A stretch of 64,000 bases of DNA. Origin: Streptomyces sp. SDr-06. GTDB lineage: Bacteria > Actinomycetota > Actinomycetes > Streptomycetales > Streptomycetaceae. Where the stretch lies: the NCBI RefSeq assembly GCF_003324565.1, contig NZ_QOLA01000010.1, forward strand, positions 1 through 64,000, given 5' to 3'. Position numbers and translations under genes: made by a program. Positions 8,910 through 17,768 of this stretch are shown in pieces. Under the pieces are notes generated by a model that saw only the letters and a program-made list of their open reading frames with translations, made no database searches and had not been told where the DNA came from. Numbering within the stretch: the first letter of the stretch is position 1; each line of letters begins with the position of its first letter.

Positions 8910-9410
8910 TCAATGAGCGCTTAGGGTGCGGCTAGAGCCGGGCTGCGTGGCGGTACCTACGCCAGCCGGATCGAGTGCCCTTCGCCGCGTCCCCGGGCCA
9001 CCTACGTGCGGGGGGAGTTTGGAGCGGTGGAGGAGAGGGCCGGGCCGGGCAGGAACGGTGGCGGACACTGCCTTGTGCAGCGCGGAAGCGATGGTGTCTG
9101 GTAGCTGCCCGGACTCGGCCCATCGCACAATGGCCGTCGCCACCTTGCGCAGCTTGATGTTGGTGTGCTGGGAGACCTGTTGAAGCACGACCCAGCTCTC
9201 CTGACCGCCCAGGCCATGCACCGCGCGGAGCACGCCGATGGCCTGATCCACGACCGCGTGCGAGACCAGGGCACGGCGCAGTTGCTCGACTTCCCGCTGG
9301 AGGGCGGTGATCTTGTCCAGCATGTCCTTCTGGTCCGTCATGGACAGCTGCTTCGCCTTCCCGTGCCCGCCCGGTGGGGTCAGCGTTCGGCGGGCACTCA
9401 TGCCTTCCAT
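8910..9410 (-). CDS. ANTAR-domain RNA-binding regulator
   Basis: A protein of 166 residues, or 143 if the inner ATG at 9341 is used. After a coiled-coil start (MLDKITALQREVEQLRRAL) comes the ANTAR three-helix bundle: VVDQAIGVLRAVHGLGGQE, SWVVLQQVSQHTNIKLRKV and ATAIVRWAESGQLPD. ANTAR domains bind tandem hairpins in RNA and act as antiterminators. No GAF or receiver domain is present, so input would come from a partner or be constitutive. The C-terminal ~50 residues are low-complexity. Confidence 0.82.
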   Translation of the reverse strand: MEGMSARRTLTPPGGHGKAKQLSMTDQKDMLDKITALQREVEQLRRALVSHAVVDQAIGVLRAVHGLGGQESWVVLQQVSQHTNIKLRKVATAIVRWAESGQLPDTIASALHKAVSATVPARPGPLLHRSKLPPHVGGPGTRRRALDPAGVGTATQPGSSRTLSAH

Positions 9411-9576
9411 CCTCCGCGGCCGGGGCGGCCCTCACCAGCCACGGAACGAACCACTGGATGGGCGGCCGGCCGGAAAACGAAAGGACCCGATGGCGCCCGT
9501 ACCCGGATGTGGGCTACCGGAACCGGAGCGGCGTAACCTGCCGACTAAGGATCGGCCGTGACGAGCGGGTGGGGGC

Positions 9577-10530
9577 GTGGAGACACTCAGCTTCGACAGC
9601 GACGACTTGGGGCGCACCGAGGAGTTCCTCAGTCGCGCCTACGCGAGGATGCGCATCGGCAACGGCAGTCCCGCGACCAGCCGGGCCCGTATTGAGCGCA
9701 GTGCCATCGACTCGGTCAGTGTCGACGAGCTCGATCTGGACTTCGACATGAGCTATACGGTCACGCCCCTGGGCCGGATCTGCCTGTGCGTGGTGCACGA
9801 GGGCACCATCGAGGACCATGCGTTCCACGGCGTGCGGGATTCCTTCGGACCTGGCGACGTGGTGTCCTTCGTGCCTCCAGAACTGCCGTACACGGGACGG
9901 GTCTGCGGTGCCCGCTACAACATCACCATGCTTGACCCCGCGTTGTTGACACAGGTCGCCGGAGGGGCGAGCGGATCCGGCGCCGTCCGCCTGACCGGGC
10001 ACCGACCGCACTCGCGCCAGGCCGCGGACCGGCTCCGGCAGAGCATCATCTACCTGCGCGACCATGTCCTGTCCGTGCCCGTCGTCGCCGACCAGCCGCT
10101 GGTCGCCTCCACAGCCGCACAGCACCTCGCCGCGAGCGTCCTGGCCACCTTTCCGAACACCGCGCTGATCGAGCCGATCAGTACCGACCGCCGGGACGCC
10201 CACCCGGCCGCCCTGCGCCGGGCGCTGGCCCACATCGACGACCACGCCGACCAGCCTGTCACCGTCGCCGAAATCGCAGCCGCAGCCCATGTGACCGTCC
10301 GCGCGCTGCAATATGCCTTCCGCCGGCACCTCGACACAACGCCACTCGCCCATCTGCGCCGGGTGCGACTGTCCCACGCCCATCAGGCCCTGCTCGACGC
10401 CGACCCGGGCAAGGGCCACACGGTCACCGAGATCGCCGCCCGCTGGGGCTTCTACCACCCGGGCCGCTTCGCCACCATCTACCGCGACTGCTACGGCCGC
10501 TCCCCCCACCACACCCTGCACCGCTCCTGA
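9577..10530 (+). CDS. AraC-family transcriptional regulator
   Basis: A 317-residue regulator with a GTG start. Residues ~1-180 form an AraC-binding-like sensor domain (FDMSYTVTPLGRICLCVVH, PGDVVSFVPPELPYTGRV). The C-terminal ~100 residues hold two helix-turn-helix motifs: VTVAEIAAAAHVTVRALQYA, then FRRHLDTTPLAHLRRVRLSH and VTEIAARWGFYHPGRFATIY. It is monocistronic, with no recognisable target next to it; the monooxygenase 0.5 kb downstream in the same direction is a candidate. The ligand is unknown. Confidence 0.9.
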   Translation: METLSFDSDDLGRTEEFLSRAYARMRIGNGSPATSRARIERSAIDSVSVDELDLDFDMSYTVTPLGRICLCVVHEGTIEDHAFHGVRDSFGPGDVVSFVPPELPYTGRVCGARYNITMLDPALLTQVAGGASGSGAVRLTGHRPHSRQAADRLRQSIIYLRDHVLSVPVVADQPLVASTAAQHLAASVLATFPNTALIEPISTDRRDAHPAALRRALAHIDDHADQPVTVAEIAAAAHVTVRALQYAFRRHLDTTPLAHLRRVRLSHAHQALLDADPGKGHTVTEIAARWGFYHPGRFATIYRDCYGRSPHHTLHRS

Positions 10531-11046
10531 CACCCCGAACCCTCTTCACACGAAAGGCCGTTAGCAGCCGTCAGATGAGGTGGCACTCGCCTGACGACCA
10601 CCTGGCACCCGGGTGGAAACGGTCCAGAAGGCTTCTGTCTGGGGCTCGGGTTCGGGCCGACCGGAGAGACAAGCGGGGATCAGCGAGTCGGCGAACTACC
10701 TGACTCAGGCCGGATCACGAGAGCGGCCGGACAGGCACCCTCACACTCCGCCACGGCAGGACCGTGCCGCCCATCTTTCCGCGCAACCATCCGAACCCCC
10801 GGAGGCCGTTTTTGAGATGTGGTCAGGTTGCTTGGCACGCTGCGGGCCTGGAAATTCGGGCGCCGGGTTTGTTAACCTCAGGATCGAGGACACGCGAAGA
10901 CACGGCCCGGTACGGGTTAGTCCGGGCAGCGCTGCAAAGCGCCGAACACCTCACTTCGCCGGCAGCCTCCGTGTACGGGACTGCCACGGCCAGGTGTGAC
11001 CTGCGTGTCCCTTTCTCTGTCGTTGCGTGAGGAAGGGACGTCTGGC
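10531..11046. other. 516-bp intergenic stretch
   Basis: No gene is seen. The section around 10860-10880 (GTTTGTTAACCTCAGG) is locally AT-rich and could contain promoter elements for the monooxygenase, but no consensus is clear. Confidence 0.35.
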
Positions 11047-12234
11047 ATGCCGTATCCACATGTGATCGTAATTGGCGCGGGGCTTGGCGGCTTATGCCTG
11101 GCACAAGGCCTGCGTCAAAGAAACATCAGCTTCTCGGTGTACGAACGTGATGTTGCCCTCGTGTCCCGTCAACAGGGATATCGCATCCACATCGACACCC
11201 GCGGGGATTGCTCCCTGACAGACACGTTGCCGACGGAGCTGTATCGGCTGTTCCGGGCCACGGCCGGGGTGCCACTGCCGTGCACCCCCGTATTCGACAG
11301 CCAGCTGAGGCAGTTGGCCGTTCTGAACAGAGACGGAGGTACTCATCTCGCGGTCGACCGGCTGACGCTGCGCCGGATACTGCTGACCGGATTGGAGGAT
11401 GCCGTCTCGTTCGGCAAGAGGTTCACCCACTACCGCGCCGGGTCGGACGGCCGGGTCATAGCCCACTTCGGCGACGGGACCGAGGCGAGCGGTGACGTGC
11501 TCGTGGCCGCGGACGGAGTGAACTCCCCGGTACGCCGTCAGCATCTGCCGCACGCACGGGTGGTGGACACGGGGCTGCGCCAGCTGTACGGGAAGGTACC
11601 CCTCACAAAGGCGACCAGGTCCCTCTTCCGGGATGAGATGTTTGCCGTGTTCACGCCGGTCATCGGACCGGGAAAGCAGTTCGTCGGCGTCGCCCCGGTC
11701 GAATTTCCTGAACCGCCGGGCCGGGCAGCCGGCCGACTCGCGCCGACGGCGGCCCTGGAGGACAGCGCGGACTACATGACGGTCTCCTTCGGCTCCCGCC
11801 GCGAGCATCTCCCCTACGACGACGCCCAGTTGAAGACCATGAACGGAGCCGAACTGCAGGGGGCGACCCTCCAGCTGATCGAGGAGTGGCACCCCCAAGT
11901 CCGCCGGATCATTGAACACTGGCTTCCCGAAAGCATCTTCCCACTCACCCTGCGCACCAGCGTGCCCATTCCCGCATGGCACCCAAGCCGCATCACGCTG
12001 CTCGGGGATGCCATCCACGCGATGAGCCCAGCAGGCGGGATCGGCGCGAACACCGCCCTGCGCGACGCCAGCCTGCTCGCCGCAGCTCTGGGTAAGGCAG
12101 CCCACGGCCAGCCGATCACCGACGCGCTCACCGATTACGAATCCGCGATGACCGGATATGGATTCGACGCGGTACGCGCCTCAGCCGACAACGGGCAGCG
12201 CATGCTCGGCCAGGACCCATTGCCGACGTTCTGA
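11047..12234 (+). CDS. FAD-dependent monooxygenase
   Basis: A 395-residue group A flavoprotein hydroxylase. The N-terminal Rossmann dinucleotide motif is VIVIGAGLGGLCLAQGL, followed by a YERD ribose-binding acidic residue. A middle DG motif reads VLVAADGVNSPVRRQHLP and the late GD motif reads RITLLGDAIHAMSPAGGIGA. It would hydroxylate or epoxidise an aromatic or polyketide-like substrate with NAD(P)H and oxygen. It is slightly short but has all the FAD motifs. There are no biosynthetic partners beside it. Confidence 0.9.
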   Translation: MPYPHVIVIGAGLGGLCLAQGLRQRNISFSVYERDVALVSRQQGYRIHIDTRGDCSLTDTLPTELYRLFRATAGVPLPCTPVFDSQLRQLAVLNRDGGTHLAVDRLTLRRILLTGLEDAVSFGKRFTHYRAGSDGRVIAHFGDGTEASGDVLVAADGVNSPVRRQHLPHARVVDTGLRQLYGKVPLTKATRSLFRDEMFAVFTPVIGPGKQFVGVAPVEFPEPPGRAAGRLAPTAALEDSADYMTVSFGSRREHLPYDDAQLKTMNGAELQGATLQLIEEWHPQVRRIIEHWLPESIFPLTLRTSVPIPAWHPSRITLLGDAIHAMSPAGGIGANTALRDASLLAAALGKAAHGQPITDALTDYESAMTGYGFDAVRASADNGQRMLGQDPLPTF

Positions 12235-12329
12235 CAGCATCCGAGCCCACGAAAGCCGCCAGGTGCAGGAAACCGGGCTGATAGCCCTGAGCAACGCCCC
12301 TGCCTGCCCAGGGCCACTGAACCGGCCAA

Positions 12330-12449
12330 CGCCACTACCGCATCCTGGCCGACCTCGTCGACGGCGACGCCACCGGACGATGGTTCCGACAACAGAAACA
12401 ACGGAGCACCAGGGCGCAGTTGTCGGTCGAGCAGCAGGAACGAATGACC
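12330..12449 (+). pseudogene. helicase-associated domain remnant
   Basis: Forty codons read HYRILADLVDGDATGRWFRQ then QKQRSTRAQLSVEQQERM, matching the HA-repeat linker and repeat of large helicase-like proteins. It is cut off by the left end of the IS5-type element, so the insertion appears to have landed in an already existing HA gene or its remnant. Confidence 0.5.
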
Positions 12450-12501
12450 GCGCCAGGCCGTGCATAGAAAGTGGATCTTAACCTGTGAATGATCACGGTG
12501 C

Positions 12502-13108
12502 ATGGGCCGGGGAGATCTCACGGACGAGCAGCGGGCGGCGCTGGAACCGCTGTTGCCGAAGGGTGCCAAGGCGGGGCGGCCACCCGTCTGGCCTCGGCGG
12601 CAGCTGATCGACGGCATACGGTTCCGGGTCCGGACCGGGGTTCCGTGGCGGGACATCCCCGCCGAGTACGGGCCGTGGAGCTGCCGGGCCTACGACCTGT
12701 TCGGCCGATGGCAGCGGAACGTCACCCGGCAGCGGATCCTCACCCGACTCCAGTCCCTGGCCGACGCGAAGGGGGCGATCGTGTGGGACCTGAACGTCGA
12801 CTCCATGGTCCGCCGTGCCCACCAGCACACGGCCAGCACCCGAAGCCATGGTGACCTGCAGAAGGAACCGCCGGGCGGTGTCCATGAAGAGCCTGGAGAT
12901 CACGGACTGGGACGTTCGCGCGGCGGGTTCACCACCAATCCGCACCTGGCCGTCGAGCAGGGCCAGAAGCCCATGGCGATCGTGGTGACCGCCGGGCAGC
13001 GCGGGGACTCTCCGCAGTTCGAGCCGGTGCTGAAGAAGGTCCGCGTGCCCCGTATCGGGCCGGGCCAGCCACGCCTCCGCCCCAACCGGGTCCGCTCTGC
13101 TAGGCATA
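12502..13108 (+). pseudogene. IS5-family (IS427-like) transposase, 3' end lost
   Basis: The reading frame gives a good N-terminal two thirds of an IS5-type DDE transposase: RGDLTDEQRAALEPLLP, RRQLIDGIRFRVRTGVPWRD, WDLNVDSMVRRAHQH with the first Asp, and VTAGQRGDSPQFEPVL with the second. After RLRPNRVR the homology ends, so the segment with the catalytic Glu (HAVECGINRLK in the copy at 47 kb) is missing. The left end at ~12450 resembles that of the 46.8-kb copy. Near 13163 another GAGGGCGTGTATCGAAAG motif resembles the same IS end. Confidence 0.8.
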
Positions 13109-13232
13109 CGGATCCGACCTGGCCGAAGCCGTCCGCAACCTCCGAAAAACGCCCCGCACCGTGGAGGGCGTGTATCGAAAGGGCGGACAGGCCGGTCGGG
13201 GTGGTGCCCCGGTCCGGCCCGTCCGCTCTCTG

Positions 13233-14138
13233 CTAAAGGTCGAGCTGATGCTGGTGTGTGGTGTGCGTGGGTATGTAGCCGAGGCTGTCGTTGATCTGGC
13301 TCATGTGCGTGTTGCTGTCGGCGGTGTCGGTCAGGAGGCCACCGAGGTCCGGATAGTCCCTGTGGGCCTGTCGGATCGACTCGGCCTTCATCCATCGGCC
13401 GAGGCCGTTTCCACGGTGCTCGGGCAGCACGCCGGTGCCGTAGTGCTGGCCGTCACCTGCGCCGTTGCCGGGGATGACGAGTTCGGTGAACCCGGCGATC
13501 GAGCCGTTGGAGGCATCGACGGCGACGACGGTGTGCAGGTGGTCGCCGCGCTGTTCGACGGCCTTCGCCGCGGCCCGCACCCGGTCCACGTCCCAGGTCA
13601 CGGTGCCGCAGTCGCTGTTGTCCATGGGCATGTCGTCCATGGCACGGCGTGAGGCGGTGAACGTCTCGGCGAGGTCGTCGGGGACGGTTCCCTGCCATGA
13701 CCTCAGCCGGTAGCCGGGATGCGGACTCTCGATGATCTCGGCGAGGACGGCGGTATCCACGTCAGCCAGTGGCAAGCGGGTGAACCTCAAGGTGAGGACC
13801 TTCCGGAAGCCACGCGCTGCCAGGAAGTGATCACCGGGCGATCCGGCTTCCGCCTGCGCGACAACGCAGCGTCGGGCGCTGTCCCGGGCGGTGGCCACGG
13901 CGGTACTGAGGAGCCGGGAGCCGACGCCCTTGCGGCGCTCAGCGGGATGAACACGGAGGTCGAGCTCGGCCAGGTGCTCTTGTCCGCCGTCGAACAGGCG
14001 CAGAAAGGCCGTCCCGGCAGGGTTGGAATCTCCGTCCGACGCCAACCAGGCGAGACGCCGGCCGTGCGGCCCGTGAGCGGGGTCGGTCAGTGGGGTGATG
14101 CGAAGGGACAAGGTGTCTCCGTCGTGAGGAGGTGGCAA
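13233..14138 (-). CDS. two-domain GNAT acetyltransferase
   Basis: A 301-residue protein with two tandem GNAT folds, an arrangement also seen in mycothiol synthase. The N-terminal domain contains LDLRVHPAERRKGVGSRLLS, a full acetyl-CoA-binding loop. The C-terminal domain has GTGVLPEHRGNGLGRWMKAE, a second such loop, and ends in NDSLGYIPTHTTHQHQ. Both loops look intact. Its length and domain order fit MshD-like or aminoglycoside-type double GNATs; the substrate is unknown. It lies immediately next to the decayed IS5 copy. Confidence 0.88.
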   Translation of the reverse strand: MPPPHDGDTLSLRITPLTDPAHGPHGRRLAWLASDGDSNPAGTAFLRLFDGGQEHLAELDLRVHPAERRKGVGSRLLSTAVATARDSARRCVVAQAEAGSPGDHFLAARGFRKVLTLRFTRLPLADVDTAVLAEIIESPHPGYRLRSWQGTVPDDLAETFTASRRAMDDMPMDNSDCGTVTWDVDRVRAAAKAVEQRGDHLHTVVAVDASNGSIAGFTELVIPGNGAGDGQHYGTGVLPEHRGNGLGRWMKAESIRQAHRDYPDLGGLLTDTADSNTHMSQINDSLGYIPTHTTHQHQLDL

Positions 14139-14557
14139 AGGTCAGTACACGAGCTCAACTCCTGGGCACTCCTGCGCATGTGCTCCACACCCCCTCGTCG
14201 ACAGCGCCGGCCTGCACCAATGCAGACGGCTGGGTGAACCTAGCTGGCCGATCGGCTCCTGGGCAACGGGTTATCGAAGGCGGGCGCATGTGTGGTCACA
14301 GCCAGCCCATGCGATAAGGGGCGGAGCACCGTCCTCGTAGGCGTGCCGCATCGCTCGGCGGGCAGTCGGCATCGGCTACGGCGGCCAAGCGTGGTGTCTG
14401 GCGTTTTTCGGGTCGCCACAGGTCGTTGTCGGCCATCTCTGGCAGTCGCCCGGCCGTGCGAGGAGTGCGGGGAATCCTGAACTGGCCCCGGGGGCTGACG
14501 GACGGTCCCATGCCTATGTGACGGAACGCCGGGCCTCGGGGCCCCACACCACCAAGC

Positions 14558-14630
14558 CCAAGCGGGCCTCGATGCCCGCAAGACCGTGCCCACCCTTCAC
14601 GATTGCCGCCTGCGCCACGGGACCAGAGGC
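14558..14630. repeat. 73-bp dispersed repeat, copy 2
   Basis: Counterpart of 2876-2948, with 8 mismatches in 73 positions and no gaps. The internal GCGGGC/GCCCGC hairpin is preserved. It lies in a gene-free stretch, about 80 bp before a tandem duplication. Confidence 0.6.
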
Positions 14631-14649
14631 AGTTGCAGGCGAAGCGACC

Positions 14650-14712
14650 GCGGGCGCCGTCCGTCAAGGCCATGGACGGCGACAGCGGGCGCCGTCCGTC
14701 AAGGCCATGGAC
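14650..14712. repeat. tandem duplication, 28 identical bases at 35-bp spacing
   Basis: The 28 bases beginning GCGGGCGCCGTCCGTCAAGG occur at 14650-14677 and again at 14685-14712. Only two units are present. It could be a replication-slippage product. Confidence 0.8.
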
Positions 14713-14721
14713 GCGCCGCGC

Positions 14722-14877
14722 GGCCCGCCTTCTCCATCCAGAAGCCACCGACGGGTGATCCGCTGCGAGCGGAAACCGCGCTTGCAGCCGCAGCTGCCGT
14801 GCTGGTAGCGGGGCCGCAGCCGCCTGCGCTGGACGGTCACCACACGCAACTCGAAGTCGATGTCGGTCCAGACGTAC
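14722..14877 (-). pseudogene. possible transposase scrap (zinc-ribbon-like segment)
   Basis: The minus strand reads WTDIDFELRVVTVQRRRLRP followed by RYQHGSCGCKRG and ITRRWLL, reminiscent of the cysteine-containing segment before the catalytic domain of IS66-type transposases. It is too short and degenerate to be sure and lies directly upstream of the 3' end of the acetyltransferase gene. Confidence 0.25.
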
Positions 14878-14879
14878 AG

Positions 14880-15458
14880 TCAGCGTTCAGAACCGCGGAC
14901 GGCTCCGGACGATGTCTTCAGCCGTCGGCGTTCGACCACGCTCGTGCCCGTCACCACGCTCATCGCTGGTACGTCTTTCGCCACCACGGAGCCGGCTCCG
15001 ACCACGGAGCCCCGTCCGATCGTCACTCCAGGCGTGATCGTGGCGGCAGCCCCGATCCAGACCTCGTCCTCGATCACGATGGGGGCGTGGGTGATGCCGT
15101 CGTAGCGCTCATCGAGCTCGACCGGGTGACCGGCGGTAGTCAGGGTCACCCCGGGGCCGATCAGGACCCGATCACCGATCGTGATGCCACCAAGGTCCAG
15201 GAAGTAGCAACCCTGGTTGATGAACACCTTCTCGCCGAAGGTGGCTCCGAGGCCGTAGTCGCAGTAGAAGGGCGGCAGGATCGACAGAGAGTCGGGGACG
15301 GGTTTGCCGAAGATCTCTCCGAGCAGCGTTCTCCGCGCGTCGAGGTCGTCGAAGGGGAGGGTGTTGAGACGCGCCGTCAGTGTCATGACGAGCTGCACAC
15401 GTTCCACGAAGGCCCGGGACTCGGGCGTTCGACTGCGGATGCGTTGTTCGTTGACCAT
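14880..15458 (-). CDS. sugar O-acetyltransferase, hexapeptide-repeat (maltose/galactoside type)
   Basis: A 192-residue left-handed beta-helix acetyltransferase. The N-terminal mac domain has VNEQRIRSRTPESRAFVERV and LLGEIFGKPVPDSLSILPPF. The hexapeptide coils include FGEKVFINQGCYFLDLGG, TIGDRVLIGPGVTLTTAGHP with the catalytic His, and AATITPGVTIGRGSVVGAGS. The length is typical of the LacA/Maa group, which acetylates sugars from acetyl-CoA. The start at 15458 matches the family; the open frame upstream has no similarity. It stands alone. Confidence 0.9.
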   Translation of the reverse strand: MVNEQRIRSRTPESRAFVERVQLVMTLTARLNTLPFDDLDARRTLLGEIFGKPVPDSLSILPPFYCDYGLGATFGEKVFINQGCYFLDLGGITIGDRVLIGPGVTLTTAGHPVELDERYDGITHAPIVIEDEVWIGAAATITPGVTIGRGSVVGAGSVVAKDVPAMSVVTGTSVVERRRLKTSSGAVRGSER

Positions 15459-15665
15459 GGGATCGGTGCTCCAGTCGCTGAGGCGTCGGGACGGGATCTT
15501 CCGTGAGTGATACGGGTCGCCCCCTCCGGTAATCCCTTGGAAACCAGTGGGTGTGCAGGTAGGCATTACAGCTTCGCTGTCTCCGCCACGCAAACAACCC
15601 TCTGCGCGGCGGAAACAACCATCTGTTGTGCTGGTGAAGTTCCGTGTGGGGACTCCAGACAGGAC

Positions 15666-16412
15666 CTAGAGCTGGGTGGCACCGCCGTCGACGAGGAGTT
15701 CCGCGCCGGTGGTGAAGGAGCTCTGGTCCCCGGCCAAGTAGAGAGCAGTGGACGCGACTTCATCGGGATGACCGGCCCGGCCGAGTGGGGTCGGTGCGGC
15801 AGACTCGTCGGCCTGGTCGTCTCGCGGAAGTGCGGCCCGCAGTTCGTCAGCGCCGGGGGTTGTGACGGGGCCGGGGGTGAGGGCGTTGACTCGGATGCCA
15901 CGGCCGGCGAGTTCGGCGGCCCAGGTGCGGGCGAGGCTGCGGATCGCGGCCTTGGTGGCGGCGTAGATGCCCAGGCCGGGGACAGCGCGCAGGGCCGCGC
16001 TTGAGGAGAGCAGGATCACCGAGGCGCCGGCCGGTAGCAGGGGGAGCGCCTTTTGGACGGTGAAGACCGTGCCCTTGAGGTTGATGGAAGTGGTGCGGTC
16101 GTAATCCTCCTCGGTGATCGTGCCGAGTGGGCCGAAGTCGCCGACGCCGGCGTTGGCCACGACGATGTCGAGACGACCGCTTCGCTCGGTGATCTCGGCG
16201 AAGAGCCGGTCGAGGTCGTCGAGCTTCGATACGTCGCTCCGGATGCCGATGGCGCGGCCGCCGACTTCTCCGACGGCGCTCTGCAGCTCGGCCTCGCGAC
16301 GGCCGGTGAGGTAGACGATGGCTCCCTCGGCGGCGAACCGGCGGGCGACGGCCAGGCCGATGCCGGTGGAGGCCCCGGTCACGAGGGCGGTCTTGTTGTC
16401 CAGCTGTCCCAT
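15666..16412 (-). CDS. short-chain dehydrogenase/reductase (classical SDR)
   Basis: A 248-residue NAD(P)H-dependent oxidoreductase with every classical SDR motif: TGASTGIG at residues 12-19 for cofactor binding, NAG at 87-89, SSS near 137 and the catalytic YAATK with Tyr150 and Lys154. Arg at the end of the second strand (TGRRE) favours NADPH. It lies 80 bp downstream of an Rrf2-type regulator on the same strand and has a regulator-type palindrome immediately in front, so it is very likely the controlled target. The substrate is unknown; electrophile or quinone detoxification would fit. Confidence 0.93.
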   Translation of the reverse strand: MGQLDNKTALVTGASTGIGLAVARRFAAEGAIVYLTGRREAELQSAVGEVGGRAIGIRSDVSKLDDLDRLFAEITERSGRLDIVVANAGVGDFGPLGTITEEDYDRTTSINLKGTVFTVQKALPLLPAGASVILLSSSAALRAVPGLGIYAATKAAIRSLARTWAAELAGRGIRVNALTPGPVTTPGADELRAALPRDDQADESAAPTPLGRAGHPDEVASTALYLAGDQSSFTTGAELLVDGGATQL

Positions 16413-16432
16413 GACTTTCTCCGATGCTCGAT

Positions 16433-16449
16433 GTAACTGTCATTGTTAC
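16433..16449. promoter_or_regulatory. putative Rrf2-family operator before the SDR gene
   Basis: GTAAC-N7-GTTAC, an inverted repeat, 20 bp upstream of the SDR start. The same sequence with the same spacing lies before the regulator gene at 16950-16966, so the pair is the likely binding site of that regulator. Confidence 0.7.
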
Positions 16450-16492
16450 GATTAGGGGCGAAAGGACCGCTCGCCGCGACCCGCGGTCGGAG

Positions 16493-16924
16493 CTAGGCGG
16501 CTTTCAGCACGTCGCGCAGCACGTCCTCCAGCGTGGTCCTCGCCAGTTCCGCGCGAAGGGCGGACTCAACGCTGTCGTAGGCGGCGCCCAGCACCGGCGC
16601 GATGCCGCGGCCCACGACGCACTCGGGGTCGGGCGCGGCGGGGTGCAAGGCGAAGATCGGCCCCGGCTCCACTGCTTCGTAGACGTCGAGGAGGGTGATC
16701 CTCGGCAGATCCCGCGACAGCGTCCAGCCGGCGCCGACCCCTCTTCGCGAGTCGACCAGGCCGGCCCTGCGGAGCTGGGAGAGCAGTCGACGGATCACCA
16801 CGGGGTTGGTGTTGACGCTCGTCGCGATCTGCTCGGAGGTCGCGACCTCGTGGCCTCGGCGCTGATACAGCCCGATCCAGGTCAAGGCGTGCGCGGCGAC
16901 GGTCAGTCTGCTGTTGGCCCCCAT
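16493..16924 (-). CDS. Rrf2-family transcriptional regulator
   Basis: A 143-residue winged-helix repressor. It reads MGANSRLTVAAHALTWIGLY, then SEQIATSVNTNPVVIRRLLS as the recognition helix and GLVDSRRGVGAGWTLSRDLP as the wing, as in YwnA/Rrf2 proteins. Only one cysteine is present (DPECVVG), so it lacks the three-cysteine iron-sulphur site of IscR/NsrR and may sense thiol-reactive compounds through that single residue. ATG 16924 is preferred over the ATG at 16933 because AGGGG lies ~9 nt upstream. Palindromes before this gene and before the SDR gene argue for autoregulation and SDR control. Confidence 0.9.
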   Translation of the reverse strand: MGANSRLTVAAHALTWIGLYQRRGHEVATSEQIATSVNTNPVVIRRLLSQLRRAGLVDSRRGVGAGWTLSRDLPRITLLDVYEAVEPGPIFALHPAAPDPECVVGRGIAPVLGAAYDSVESALRAELARTTLEDVLRDVLKAA

Positions 16925-16949
16925 ACCTTCCATCCCCTCTCGTCGTGGT

Positions 16950-16966
16950 GTAACAGTAACAGTTAC
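16950..16966. promoter_or_regulatory. putative Rrf2-family operator before the regulator gene
   Basis: GTAAC-N7-GTTAC, identical in both half-sites and spacing to 16433-16449, centred ~34 bp upstream of the regulator start. This is the expected arrangement for negative autoregulation. Confidence 0.7.
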
Positions 16967-17768
16967 GACTGCTCCGGGCGAGCACCCGAAGCGTTCCTGG
17001 GTGGAGGCCCCGCTCGGGGTACGACCGCAACCGGCCAGGGCGGCCCATGGGCGTGGGCCGGTGACCCGGACCCCGCACGGTCGTTGAGGCGGATGGTAAG
17101 GGAGTAGTGCACGAAGGGCGTCCCGGGATCGCGGTCAGGTCCCGGGACTTCGTGCTGTCCGACCTCGGACGCGCCCCACCCGCGCCGCGGGCAACGATTG
17201 CTCCCTACCGATCGTTGATCACGGTGCGGACCGCCCCAGACGGCGCGCTGCGGCTCTCCCGGGGCTCACGCACAGTAGGGCCCCGGGAGAGCCGCCACCC
17301 CAGGCGTTTCCAGCCCGTCTCGCGGACCACCGCGCCCGGCGATGGCGATGGCCCCGTGCGCAAAGCGATGTGGGCGCCCGTCGGCGGGGCGCGGGGCCCG
17401 AGGGGTCGTCCAGGGCAGGCAGTGACCAGCGCAAGCGCACTCTGGCTCAACTGCCAATGGCTGTGAGACTCGAGGTGGCCGGTCTGGGATCGGCTGCCAG
17501 GGTGGTGCCGGTCGTCCCGTCGTGTGGTGACGCATGTCAATGGTGGCCCTGCGAAGGTGCCCTCGAATGGACTTGTCCGACGTGGTGGGATCTGGCGCGC
17601 CATCGACGAGAAAGCCCAGACGATCGACCAGAACATGCCACGCAATTCTTCGTGGCAACCTCATAAATGCCAGCAGATCTCGACTCATTGGCTCGCATAC
17701 GAGGTTCTCTGAACTGGCGATCGGGTATCACTTGACGCGGCACCGATCGCCGACCTGAAGGGGAATCG
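16967..17768. other. 802-bp stretch without a recognisable gene
   Basis: No frame on either strand has convincing composition. It contains one copy of a 25-bp repeat at 17190-17214. The last ~100 bp are AT-richer and should hold the promoter of the molybdopterin-domain gene. Confidence 0.45.
17190..17214. repeat. 25-bp direct repeat, copy 1
   Basis: Twenty-five bases starting GGCAACGATTGCTCCCTACC are repeated exactly at 18296-18320 in the same orientation, bracketing the molybdopterin-domain gene. Confidence 0.8.

Larger units (their letters stand above)
14139..14879. other. 741-bp stretch with repeats and a possible IS scrap
   Basis: No intact gene. It contains the second copy of the 73-bp repeat (14558-14630), a 35-bp tandem duplication (14650-14712) and a weak transposase-like scrap (14722-14877). 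Confidence 0.5.

Noticed and set aside
14650..14712. CRISPR array
   Set aside because: Only two 28-bp copies at 35-bp spacing with a 7-bp gap and no cas genes; it is a simple tandem duplication.
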